This document shows, piece after piece, positions 10,258-18,044 of a stretch of 64,000 nt of DNA (positions are counted from its first letter, which is position 1; each line of letters opens with the position of its first letter). The stretch lies in contig JACATG010000006.1 of assembly GCA_013390905.1 (NCBI GenBank), positions 1 through 64,000 on the forward strand, written 5' to 3'. This DNA is from Marine Group I thaumarchaeote (GTDB lineage Archaea; Thermoproteota; Nitrososphaeria; Nitrososphaerales; Nitrosopumilaceae). The position numbers and the translations under genes were made by a program. Under the pieces are notes generated by a model. That model did no database searches. It saw nothing but the letters and a program-made list of their open reading frames with translations, and was not told where the DNA came from.

Positions 10258-10446
10258 TTATGTTACTTTGATAGCGTACTTGCCTTTTTGAGTGATACCG
10301 AGAGTTTTTGAAATTTCTGAATTTGTTGGTTCAACTACAAGTACAATTCCACTCCAATCTGGCGTCAAGTCTGATGATTTACAAATTGGACAAACTTTTC
10401 CTATTGTGATAAATTTGCATTTTCTACATGCCATTTCTCGTACCAT
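10258..10446 (-). CDS. spt4: transcription elongation factor Spt4 (RNA polymerase subunit E'')
   Basis: Small zinc-ribbon partner of Spt5 that raises RNA polymerase processivity. Four zinc ligands are at C7, C10, C19 and C22 (ACRKC and CPIC), followed by the SGIVLVVEPTNSEI core typical of archaeal Spt4. It starts directly after rpo7, the usual archaeal pair, with only one base between stop and start. Confidence 0.95.
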   Translation of the reverse strand: MVREMACRKCKFITIGKVCPICKSSDLTPDWSGIVLVVEPTNSEISKTLGITQKGKYAIKVT

Positions 10447-10447
10447 C

Positions 10448-11044
10448 TTAACTTGCCTCTACTTCAGCTTCTTTTGCCGGTTTGCCTTTATCACTGCCAG
10501 ATTTCTTAATCTCTTCAGCAATCCATGCATCTGCCCCCAGGAATGGTTGTCTACATGTAATTCCAATCTTACCCATTGAAGCAGCTTTTCCTAATGAGAC
10601 CGCAGTTATTCTTGCACGAAGTGTAGAACCAACTTTTAGTGTTCTACCACTTTGATTAGCCAGAATCATTCCAGATTTCACGTCACTCTTAAGATAATCA
10701 TCCATTACTTGCGACAAGTGAAGTAACGCATCAGTTGGACCAATTCTAACAAATGCACCAAAGTCTGTAATGTCTACAATTTCTCCTAGAACAATTTCTT
10801 GTAATTTTGGATAAAATGTCAATACATCAAATTCAACTTTATGGAATGTTCCACCATCCCCTGCAATCATCTTTCCCATTTCATCAACTTTAGCATCTAA
10901 AATCATAATGATATAACCCAAGTCTGCACTAATCATACTCTCGTACTTTTCTTTGAGAATGTTTACTGCCGCCTTTTTGAGTGTAGTTCCAAATAGGCTT
11001 GGAGGAATCCTAACAACATCAAGTAAGGTAGATATAGAAAACAA
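10448..11044 (-). CDS. rpo7: DNA-directed RNA polymerase subunit E' (Rpo7)
   Basis: RNA polymerase stalk subunit that binds nascent RNA with Rpo4. The N-terminal tip domain has the LLDVVRIPPSLFG motif and the C-terminal half is an S1/OB fold (GEIVDITDFGAFVRIGP). I chose TTG at 11044, which gives the usual N-terminus MFSISTLLDVV; a TTG eight codons upstream (11068) is also open. The tail (about 180-198) is a charged Lys/Glu extension. Co-transcribed with spt4. Confidence 0.94.
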   Translation of the reverse strand: MFSISTLLDVVRIPPSLFGTTLKKAAVNILKEKYESMISADLGYIIMILDAKVDEMGKMIAGDGGTFHKVEFDVLTFYPKLQEIVLGEIVDITDFGAFVRIGPTDALLHLSQVMDDYLKSDVKSGMILANQSGRTLKVGSTLRARITAVSLGKAASMGKIGITCRQPFLGADAWIAEEIKKSGSDKGKPAKEAEVEAS

Positions 11045-11160
11045 CTGTATTATTTTTTTGAATTTCAATTTATGAATCTTTGGATAATTTAGGCCTAAAT
11101 TTCTAAAGATTTTGCTGATTCTGCATATAATTGTAAATTTCTTTTGTTGTCTGACCTATG

Positions 11161-11168
11161 TTTAAATA
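11161..11168 (+). promoter_or_regulatory. BoxA/TATA element of mrp
   Basis: TTTAAATA lies about 27 bp upstream of the ATG at 11192. That distance places transcription start at or next to the start codon, as in archaeal leaderless genes. It also argues against the longer TTG-initiated reading (from 11144). Confidence 0.55.
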
Positions 11169-11191
11169 ATGTAAAAGGACTTTTTCACACA

Positions 11192-12412
11192 ATGGTTGGA
11201 ATCGATCAAGTTCTTGAAAAATTAAGTACAGTTATTGATCCTGATTTGAAAAAAGATATCGTATCTATGGGTATGATTAAAGATCTAGAACTTAATGATG
11301 GTAATCTGAAATTTACTTTAGAATTAACAACACCTGCGTGCCCTTTCAATGTCGAAATTGAGGAAGATGTTAGAAAAGCGATTGATGAAATTTCTGAGTT
11401 GAAAAATTTTGATATGAAAGTAACCGCTAAAGTCATGGAAGGACGTTCACTTGAAGCAGATACTGCAATGGCAACTGTCAAAAACATCATTGGTGTTGCT
11501 AGTGGAAAAGGAGGTGTAGGAAAATCAACTGTTTCATTGAATTTAGCTTTGGCATTATCTCAAACAGGAGCTAAAGTTGGATTGTTAGATGCTGATATCT
11601 ATGGCCCTAGCATTCCATTGATGCTTGGAATGAAAAAAGCATTCATGCAAGTAGAAGAAAACAAACTTCAACCTGCTGAATCAAATGGACTAAAGGTTGT
11701 TTCATTTGGTTTCTTTGCACAGGATTCACACCAAGCAGCAATTTATCGTGGTCCAATTATCTCTGGAATCTTAAAACAATTTCTAGTTGATACTGATTGG
11801 GGTGATTTAGATTATCTTATTGTAGATCTTCCACCAGGTACCGGTGATATTCCATTAACACTTGCACAAACAATTCCAATCACAGGTATTCTTGTTGTTA
11901 CAACTCCACAAGATGTTGCAAGTAATGTTGCAGTCAAAGCAGTTGCAATGTTTGATAAACTAAACGTCCCACTTATTGGAGTTGTTGAAAACATGAGTTA
12001 CTTTATTTGTACAAAATGTGATGAGAAACACTATCTTTTTGGTCAAGGAGGTGCAATGAAGATCAGCGAACAATTTAACATGCCTTTCTTAGGTGAAATT
12101 CCATTACACTCTGGAATAATGGCTGGTTCTGATTCAGGTAAACCCATTATGATTACAGATCCTGATTCTCCAAGTGCAAATGCTTTCAGAAAAAGTGCAA
12201 AAAATATTGCAGCACAATGTAGTATTCTTGCCGCAAAACTACAAGAAGAAATGAAATCTGAAACATCTGAAAAAGAATCTGAAACATCTGAAAAAGAATC
12301 TGAAACATCTGAAAAAGAATCTGAAACATCTGAAAAAGAATCTGAAACATCTGAAAAAGAATCTGAAACATCTGAAAAAGAACAAGCGCCCGAAGCAAGT
12401 ACTTCTAATTAG
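11192..12412 (+). CDS. mrp: Mrp/NBP35-family Fe-S cluster carrier ATPase
   Basis: P-loop ATPase that carries Fe-S clusters to apoproteins. An N-terminal MIP18/DUF59 domain (about 1-85, with TTPACPF) precedes the Mrp ATPase with deviant Walker A GKGGVGKST near residue 105. The CTKC pair near residue 273 is the bridging cluster ligand motif. The last about 50 residues are an acidic tail of six SETSEK(E) repeats, unusual for the family and not part of the catalytic domain. I chose ATG 11192, which has a TATA box at leaderless distance. Confidence 0.93.
   Translation: MVGIDQVLEKLSTVIDPDLKKDIVSMGMIKDLELNDGNLKFTLELTTPACPFNVEIEEDVRKAIDEISELKNFDMKVTAKVMEGRSLEADTAMATVKNIIGVASGKGGVGKSTVSLNLALALSQTGAKVGLLDADIYGPSIPLMLGMKKAFMQVEENKLQPAESNGLKVVSFGFFAQDSHQAAIYRGPIISGILKQFLVDTDWGDLDYLIVDLPPGTGDIPLTLAQTIPITGILVVTTPQDVASNVAVKAVAMFDKLNVPLIGVVENMSYFICTKCDEKHYLFGQGGAMKISEQFNMPFLGEIPLHSGIMAGSDSGKPIMITDPDSPSANAFRKSAKNIAAQCSILAAKLQEEMKSETSEKESETSEKESETSEKESETSEKESETSEKESETSEKEQAPEASTSN
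12254..12379 (+). repeat. 6 x 21-bp tandem repeat in the Mrp tail
   Basis: Six consecutive 21-bp units (core gaatctgaaacatctgaaaa, with one base changed in the first copy) encode a seven-residue acidic repeat (SETSEKE) at the Mrp C-terminus. The copies are otherwise identical by eye. Copy number is likely to differ between strains. Confidence 0.92.
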
Positions 12413-12423
12413 CCACGATTTCT

Positions 12424-12918
12424 GTGAAATTACCTGATTCTCTAAGAGACCAATTGAAAATTCCTCTAGGAATACTCTTACCTGAAAGTCAAGCTGATAA
12501 AACAAATATCAAAAAACATCTTTCAGAAAATTCCTATATTGTTACAGTTGGTGACAGAACAACTGAAAAGATGATTGAGTTTGACTTGATTCCTTCTCTG
12601 CAAATTATTGATGGAAAGGAAAAAAGAGCAAAAAGAGAACCTCCAAAACTAGCAAATGCTACTGAACTGACCGTAGATAATCCCGCTGCAGAAATTACTC
12701 CTCAAAGTATAGACATTATTAAAAAGGCCTTTACTATGAAATCCCCCGTAAGAATTAGTGTTAATGGTGAAGAAGATCTTTTGGTGATACCTGTTTGTGT
12801 TTATGCTCCTGAAAATGCTATAATTTTGTATGGCCAACCAAACGAAGGGTTAGTTATAGTCAAAATCACTCCAGAAATTAGAAATAAAACACAAAAATTA
12901 CTTGATTTAATGGAATAA
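12424..12918 (+). CDS. GTP-dependent dephospho-CoA kinase (DUF359)
   Basis: Archaeal last step of CoA synthesis: phosphorylates dephospho-CoA at the 3'-OH using GTP. The DUF359 signature is clear: VTVGDRTTEKM, the DG motif in LQIIDGKEKRAK, DNPAAEIT, GEEDLLVIPV and LYGQPNEGLVIV. 164 residues is normal. The start is GTG 11 bp after the mrp stop, so it is probably in the same transcript. Confidence 0.88.
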   Translation: MKLPDSLRDQLKIPLGILLPESQADKTNIKKHLSENSYIVTVGDRTTEKMIEFDLIPSLQIIDGKEKRAKREPPKLANATELTVDNPAAEITPQSIDIIKKAFTMKSPVRISVNGEEDLLVIPVCVYAPENAIILYGQPNEGLVIVKITPEIRNKTQKLLDLME

Positions 12919-12920
12919 TT

Positions 12921-12979
12921 AGGGTATGATGAGACGGTGGCTGTATGATTAATGATTATACTACTAAAACTCTGACCCT
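12921..12979 (+). ncRNA. candidate dual-guide C/D box sRNA
   Basis: A terminal stem AGGGT (12921-12925)/ACCCT (12975-12979) encloses C box ATGATGA (12926-12932), a 12-nt spacer, D'-like ATGA (12945-12948), 3 nt, C'-like ATGATTA (12952-12958), a 13-nt spacer and D box CTGA (12972-12975). This symmetry is what archaeal 2'-O-methylation guide RNAs show. The D' box departs from CTGA and one base is shared by the stem and D box. Guide targets were not identified. It lies 2 bp after the DUF359 gene. Confidence 0.6.
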
Positions 12980-13069
12980 ACTAATTCATCATTTTGAAGA
13001 ACCAAAATAAACCAAATATCTTACAACAATTGACATTTCCAAATAAACGCATATTTCATAATACTAACT

Positions 13070-13432
13070 ATGAAGATAGATCCTGACCTTACATTGCAAA
13101 TTTTAGAGAAAGTTGGAATTTATTCCAATAGATTTTCTATTCTAGAGCCTAAGATCTTGTTTGTTACAAAAGATGTATTGAACATGCCACGTGAAATGAC
13201 TGAAGGATGTAGAACCTCTGCCTACAAATATTATGGCGTATCTTATCTACAACATAATTTAGTTTTTATTAATATCCGAAAAATCCCTGATGAGAAAACT
13301 CTGGAAAATACAATTGTTCATGAATTAATTCACATGAGATTTCCATATCTTGCACATGGCAAAAGATTCAACAAGTTAGTAAGGCAGGGACTTAGAGGAA
13401 AAACATTTTCACCATACAAGAAAAGAAAGTAA
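13070..13432 (+). CDS. SprT-like zinc metalloprotein
   Basis: Small putative zinc-dependent protease of 120 residues. The HELIH motif (VHELIHMRFPYL, about residues 84-88) supplies two histidines and the catalytic Glu; the downstream AHGKRFNKLV segment supplies a likely third histidine. This is the SprT/YgjP-like arrangement. The N-terminal half is a short alpha/beta region. It stands alone between the sRNA candidate and hppA. Substrate unknown; DNA-protein crosslink repair is only an analogy to SprT/Spartan. Confidence 0.75.
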   Translation: MKIDPDLTLQILEKVGIYSNRFSILEPKILFVTKDVLNMPREMTEGCRTSAYKYYGVSYLQHNLVFINIRKIPDEKTLENTIVHELIHMRFPYLAHGKRFNKLVRQGLRGKTFSPYKKRK

Positions 13433-13446
13433 ATTTTCCTCAATGA

Positions 13447-13454
13447 TTTATATT
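13447..13454 (+). promoter_or_regulatory. BoxA/TATA element of hppA
   Basis: TTTATATT about 32 bp upstream of the hppA ATG, in the 50-bp gap after the SprT-like gene. It implies independent transcription with a very short or absent 5' leader. Confidence 0.55.
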
Positions 13455-13482
13455 TCCCAGACTGAGGCAAGCAGAGTATAGC

Positions 13483-15519
13483 ATGGAGATTCCAGAATTT
13501 CTGCCATTTGGCGCAGCCGCTGCATCATTTTTAGTCGCTGGCGGCTTAGTTGCATGGGTTTCAAAACAACCTGCTGGAACAAAAGAAATGATGGATATTT
13601 CAAATGCTGTCAAAGAAGGGGCAGCAGCATTTCTAAAACGTGAAATGAAAATTATAATTCCAGTTGCAATTGCTCTGACTGTAATTATTGGTGCATTCTT
13701 ACAGCCTTCAAACGGAATTGCATTTGCTGTCGGAGCAACACTTTCAGCAGTTGCAGGAATAATCTCATTAAAAATTACAGTAAAAGCAGCAGTAAGAACA
13801 GCAAATATGAGTAGTAATGGATTGGGAAAAACATTTGCTCTAGCCTTTAGAGGTGGAGCTACAGTTGGACTTGCGGTTCCTGCAATGGCATTATTAGCAA
13901 TTACTGGTCTTTACATGATTTATCCAGATCCAATCACAATAGCAGGTGTTGGAATTGGTGCTAGTCTTATTGCATTATTCATTAGAATTGGTGGCGGTAT
14001 TTTTACAAAGGCAGCAGATATGGGCGCAGACTTGGTAGGAAAAGTTGAGGTAAATATTCCTGAAGATGATCCTAGAAACCCTGCAACTATTGCAGATAAT
14101 GTAGGAGATAATGTTGGCGATGCAGCAGGAATGGGTTCTGATATTTACGAATCTTATATTATCACAGTACTTGCGGCATTACTAATTGCAGCATTAATTG
14201 GTGCGCCAAACTTTTTCCTATATCCACTTTTAATTGGTTCTGCTGGAATGATTGCATCCATTATTGGTGTTGTAATAGTTGGATCTAAGAATGTTAAAGA
14301 TGTGATGAAGCCTCTTAATCGTTCATTTTATGTTTCAGCAATTATTGCAATTGGATTGAACTTTGTATTTATTACACAATTCATTGATGAATCTCCAGTA
14401 GCATATGCTTTATTTGGCTCTACTGTAATTGGAGTTATTTTAGTTCCTATAATTCAAAAAATTACTAACTATTACACCAGCTACAAAAAAAATCCTGTAA
14501 AGGAAATTGCAGACTCTGCAAAATGGGGTTATGCATCATTAACATTAATGGGAATTATCAAAGGCATGCAATCAACGGGACCATTTATGATTGCATTAGT
14601 CGTTGCAATTATGCTATCTTACAGTCTTGCATCTAGTGCAGCACCCGAAGGTGAAGATCCAATACTCTATGGAATCTTTGGAACAGCATTGACTGCAATG
14701 GCAATGTTGAGTCTTGCAGGAATTGTTCTTAGTATTGACGCGTTTGGTCCAATTGCAGATAATGCCGGTGGTATTGTTGAGATGACTAAAATGGGCGAAG
14801 AAAATCGTAAAGTCACAGATGAAATAGATGCAGTTGGAAATACCACTAAAGCAGTTACCAAAGGATTTGCTATTGCAAGTGCTGCATTAGCTGCTCTGGC
14901 CATGCTTCAGGCATTTCAGTTTGAAGCTGCACACATCTTCGAAGATATGGTTTTAGATTATAGTTTGACAAATCCTTCAATAATTGTTGGTTTACTAATA
15001 GGCGGTTTGATTCCGTTCATCATTACAGGTCAACTCATTAACGGTGTTTCAAGGGCCGCAGGAAAAATGGTAGACGAAGTTAGACGACAATTCAAAGCAG
15101 ATCCTGGAATTCTTGAAGGAACATCAAAACCAGATTATGCTAAATGTGTAGATATTGCCACAGTTGCTTCAATTAAAGAACTCTGGAAACCTGCAATTAT
15201 TGCAATTACTGCTCCAATAATTTTAGGAGTTTTGTTAGGTCCTACTGCCGTAGCCGGATTATTAATGGGTGCAGTTATTACTGGAATCCTATTGGCATAT
15301 CACTTGGCAAACACTGGTGGTGCATGGGATAATGCAAAGAAACTCATTGAAATGAAAGGAGAGAAAGGCTCTGAAATACATAAAGTTTCAGTTGTAGGTG
15401 ATATTATTGGTGACCCTTACAAAGATACTGCAGGACCTGCACTTAACACTGTAATTAAATTGCTCAATACAATTGCCATTGTCTTTGTATCTGCCTTTGT
15501 TGCAATCCTTGCTATCTAA
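13483..15519 (+). CDS. hppA: membrane-bound proton-translocating pyrophosphatase
   Basis: Integral membrane enzyme with about 16 helices that couples PPi hydrolysis to cation pumping. The catalytic loop motifs are present: GADLVGKVE, EDDPRNPATIADNVGDNVGD and a second acidic cluster, DAFGPIADNAGGI. The GNTTKA motif near residue 455 has Lys where K+-dependent enzymes have Ala, so a K+-independent H+ pump is expected. 678 residues is normal. Recovering energy from PPi suits an energy-limited autotroph. The end overlaps the next convergent ORF by 4 bp. Confidence 0.96.
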   Translation: MEIPEFLPFGAAAASFLVAGGLVAWVSKQPAGTKEMMDISNAVKEGAAAFLKREMKIIIPVAIALTVIIGAFLQPSNGIAFAVGATLSAVAGIISLKITVKAAVRTANMSSNGLGKTFALAFRGGATVGLAVPAMALLAITGLYMIYPDPITIAGVGIGASLIALFIRIGGGIFTKAADMGADLVGKVEVNIPEDDPRNPATIADNVGDNVGDAAGMGSDIYESYIITVLAALLIAALIGAPNFFLYPLLIGSAGMIASIIGVVIVGSKNVKDVMKPLNRSFYVSAIIAIGLNFVFITQFIDESPVAYALFGSTVIGVILVPIIQKITNYYTSYKKNPVKEIADSAKWGYASLTLMGIIKGMQSTGPFMIALVVAIMLSYSLASSAAPEGEDPILYGIFGTALTAMAMLSLAGIVLSIDAFGPIADNAGGIVEMTKMGEENRKVTDEIDAVGNTTKAVTKGFAIASAALAALAMLQAFQFEAAHIFEDMVLDYSLTNPSIIVGLLIGGLIPFIITGQLINGVSRAAGKMVDEVRRQFKADPGILEGTSKPDYAKCVDIATVASIKELWKPAIIAITAPIILGVLLGPTAVAGLLMGAVITGILLAYHLANTGGAWDNAKKLIEMKGEKGSEIHKVSVVGDIIGDPYKDTAGPALNTVIKLLNTIAIVFVSAFVAILAI

Positions 15520-15704
15520 TCTTTATCTTCAACAATTAGTGTCATATCTAATTCATCAACTTGAGCTTGAATTGCTTTTTTCAAAGTCTCATTATGTATA
15601 TTACAGAATTTGAAATAGTCGTCTGCTGTTTGAAAACATCCACAAATCCATTTTGTTTTCTTATCTCCTTCAACTGTCCACTTTGAATACTTGTGTTTTG
15701 ACAT
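15516..15704 (-). CDS. small conserved-looking hypothetical protein
   Basis: Unrecognised 62-residue soluble protein. It has an aromatic/basic N-terminal half with two cysteine positions (ICGC, FC) and an acidic C-terminus (VDELDMTLIVEDKD). There is no membrane segment. It converges on hppA with a 4-bp overlap. Confidence 0.6.
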   Translation of the reverse strand: MSKHKYSKWTVEGDKKTKWICGCFQTADDYFKFCNIHNETLKKAIQAQVDELDMTLIVEDKD

Positions 15705-15764
15705 GTTACCTACACATCAATTAATCTAAGAAATATAGTCTTTTAGAAAAAGTAAAAAAAGTGT

Positions 15765-16022
15765 TTAAGGACAACCTTCCATTTTTTGAATAAAGTAGCC
15801 TTTTTCCTTAATTGCCTGTTCAACAGGTTCTGGTGCATTTTGTGAATGGCAGAACTGGCATTCGTTTGTTGTCATTTCTGCTTTTTCTTCACCAACTGAT
15901 TTTAACCACTCTTTACCATATGTGAGAGCTTTATCATGATCTTTTTCACCAGTGATAACATCAAAGTGTATGGTATGACCATCTGCTGCTTTGACATATG
16001 TATCGTATACATGAATTTCCAT
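15765..16022 (-). CDS. DUF2024-like protein
   Basis: 85-residue protein resembling the DUF2024 family: the N-terminus EIHVYDTYV followed by HTIHFDVIT is characteristic. A CQFCHS pair in the second half could bind metal. Function of the family is unknown. Monocistronic, between a small hypothetical and a divergent cyclophilin-like gene. Confidence 0.7.
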   Translation of the reverse strand: MEIHVYDTYVKAADGHTIHFDVITGEKDHDKALTYGKEWLKSVGEEKAEMTTNECQFCHSQNAPEPVEQAIKEKGYFIQKMEGCP

Positions 16023-16070
16023 AATTAATGTTAAAAAAAGGGATATTTAATTCAAAGATCATACAAATTT

Positions 16071-16460
16071 ATGAAACATACAGTCCAAGTCAAAATTTCA
16101 AACTCATCACTCATAATTTTAGAATTAGATGATGTTTATTCACCAAAAACCGTTAATGACTTTATTGAAAAATTACCCTTTACAGTTGATCTGAATGTTT
16201 GGGGTGATGAAATCTATACTTCAAAGTCTCCAATTGCACAACCCGAAGAAAACTCAAAGTCACTGGTTCAACTAAATGATGTTGCTTATTGGCCTACTGG
16301 AAAAGCAATATGCTTATTTTATGGCTCTACTCCTATTGGGAAACCAGGAGAGATTACTCCTGCATCTCCTGTAAATGTACTTGGTAAAATTATTTCACCA
16401 GACAAATCCATTCTCAATAATGCAGATGGTAAAAGTGCAACTTTTAGCTTAAAATCTTGA
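16071..16460 (+). CDS. cyclophilin-like fold protein
   Basis: 129-residue beta-rich protein resembling the TM1367/DUF369 cyclophilin-like family. Visible segments are FIEKLPFTVDLNVWGDEIYT, VAYWPTGKAICLFYG and a PVNVLGKI strand near the end. Members share the cyclophilin barrel but lack proven prolyl isomerase activity. It converges with the JAMM gene 1 bp away. Confidence 0.72.
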   Translation: MKHTVQVKISNSSLIILELDDVYSPKTVNDFIEKLPFTVDLNVWGDEIYTSKSPIAQPEENSKSLVQLNDVAYWPTGKAICLFYGSTPIGKPGEITPASPVNVLGKIISPDKSILNNADGKSATFSLKS

Positions 16461-16461
16461 A

Positions 16462-16854
16462 TTATTTCTCTTCAATTGGAATTTGTATTATGTCCGATTC
16501 AAGAAAGTATGCTTTGAAATCTTTGTTAATACCAGAATAAATTATCCATACTACTGGATTGCTGTGCATGAATTTTTTATCCGTATTTGAAGGGTATGCG
16601 TCTGAATTAGGATGTGAATGAAAGATAGCTATCACTTCTACTTTTTTTCCTTCTGCAATATTGTATCCTTCAATCAACTGCTCATTTGAAATTGTAAAAT
16701 TTACTGATGATTCCTCGATATTTTTTGTTAAAAATACTTCTGAGACAAGGTTGTCTTTGCCAAATAGTATGGCACATGATTCATTGGGTTTTTCATTTTC
16801 TGCATGCTCAATTAGAATTTTTTTGTCTGATTGTGATAAGATGATTTTCTGCAA
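16462..16854 (-). CDS. JAMM/MPN+ metalloprotease
   Basis: Zinc isopeptidase-type domain. The JAMM signature is complete: a Glu in NESCAILFG, then HSHP followed by SNTD (HxHPx7SxxD). Archaeal homologues cleave small ubiquitin-like modifiers (SAMPs) or process MoaD/ThiS-like proteins. I prefer TTG at 16854, 2 bp after the upstream cupredoxin stop; ATG starts at 16887 and 16902 are open but would overlap the neighbour's last codons. Likely co-transcribed with the cupredoxin membrane gene. Confidence 0.85.
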   Translation of the reverse strand: MQKIILSQSDKKILIEHAENEKPNESCAILFGKDNLVSEVFLTKNIEESSVNFTISNEQLIEGYNIAEGKKVEVIAIFHSHPNSDAYPSNTDKKFMHSNPVVWIIYSGINKDFKAYFLESDIIQIPIEEK

Positions 16855-16856
16855 AT

Positions 16857-17951
16857 CTATTCTACGTTTACTGTTCCAATCATCCATGGATGTAAAATAC
16901 AATAATAATCATAATTTCCTGCATCTGTAAATGTAAATTCAAATTTGTCTCCTGCTGACATTATATCTGAATCAAACACTCCATCTGCACCGCCATCTGG
17001 ATTACCTGAAGTTGCTGTATGCATTGTATTATCTACATTTTTCCAGGTAACTGTGGTACCAACTGTTACATCAATTATTTGAGGATCATAAAATATTTGT
17101 TCTTCTTCAGGAATTGCTGCACCTTCAGGAATTGTTACTTTGATTGCTTCTTTTGATTCTTCAATAATCAATGTTGCAACCATCCAAGGATGTATAATAC
17201 ACAAATACTCGTATTCCCCTATTTCCAAATTAGTTGTATCTAACGTAAAGACATCTCCTGCATTCATTATACTAGAATCAAATGTGTCTCCATAGTCCAC
17301 TGCACTAGTAACTGTATGTGCAAGTGAATCTACATTTGTCCATTCAATTGTATATCCTTGTGTAACAACTGCGACACCCGGTTCATAATCAGGGTTTCCT
17401 TCTTCAGATGATCCTTCTAAAATTTGTATTGCAAAGATTGATCCTGTTGGCTCAATTTCTTGGGTTGGTTCTTCAACTCCAACTTGCTGAGGAATCATGG
17501 ATGTATCAGGACTCACGAATCCAAATGCAAACCACATGATAATTCCTGTTGCAGCTGCCATTCCAACAATGGCACCAACTGGTTTTACTATAGTTGGATG
17601 CTTCATTGCTAGATATGCTATGATGATTGCTGGGAATCCAATTGCCATTAAAATTCCTGCTAATGTAACTGTAAAGGCTGATGTGTTCATGGTTGCTAAA
17701 GCATACAATCCAAATGACAATGCAATTCCCAAAACTACCAAAGTTGTTGCTTTGGCTTTGTTACTGGTTGAAATACCTCCATCTAAGATGCCTACTGCTA
17801 AGAAAATTAGTCCTATAAACATGACAAGCCCACTCAGGGCATGCAAACCATCAATGAATGTATGTGCAATTCCAGCATAAGATAAAAAAACGCCAGCCAA
17901 GCCTATGGCAGTTAGTCCCATTCCTGGCATCATGAGGTCCCAATTACTCAT
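16857..17951 (-). CDS. polytopic membrane protein with two cupredoxin domains
   Basis: About five N-terminal transmembrane helices (residues 1-150) are followed by two tandem plastocyanin-like domains of about 95 residues, presumably outside the membrane. Each has a full type 1 copper set: HTVTS with YLCIIHPWM in the first, HTATS with YYCILHPWM in the second. The C-terminus GTVNVE matches that of the single-domain cupredoxin at the window start. It is divergent from haem O synthase across 93 bp, hinting at a role near the terminal oxidase. The exact function is unknown. Confidence 0.85.
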   Translation of the reverse strand: MSNWDLMMPGMGLTAIGLAGVFLSYAGIAHTFIDGLHALSGLVMFIGLIFLAVGILDGGISTSNKAKATTLVVLGIALSFGLYALATMNTSAFTVTLAGILMAIGFPAIIIAYLAMKHPTIVKPVGAIVGMAAATGIIMWFAFGFVSPDTSMIPQQVGVEEPTQEIEPTGSIFAIQILEGSSEEGNPDYEPGVAVVTQGYTIEWTNVDSLAHTVTSAVDYGDTFDSSIMNAGDVFTLDTTNLEIGEYEYLCIIHPWMVATLIIEESKEAIKVTIPEGAAIPEEEQIFYDPQIIDVTVGTTVTWKNVDNTMHTATSGNPDGGADGVFDSDIMSAGDKFEFTFTDAGNYDYYCILHPWMIGTVNVE

Positions 17952-18044
17952 TCAAGTAGGTGGTAGAACTGAGATACTTATTCCTTTTGAAACATTACGG
18001 ATCACATAAGACGAAGAAATTAAATGGCTTTGGAATAGGATAGA

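Noticed and set aside
12186-12505. Two minus-strand repetitive ORFs across the Mrp tail
   Set aside because: Antisense of the 21-bp repeat array, with low-complexity Phe/Gln or Phe/Arg output and no independent start signal.
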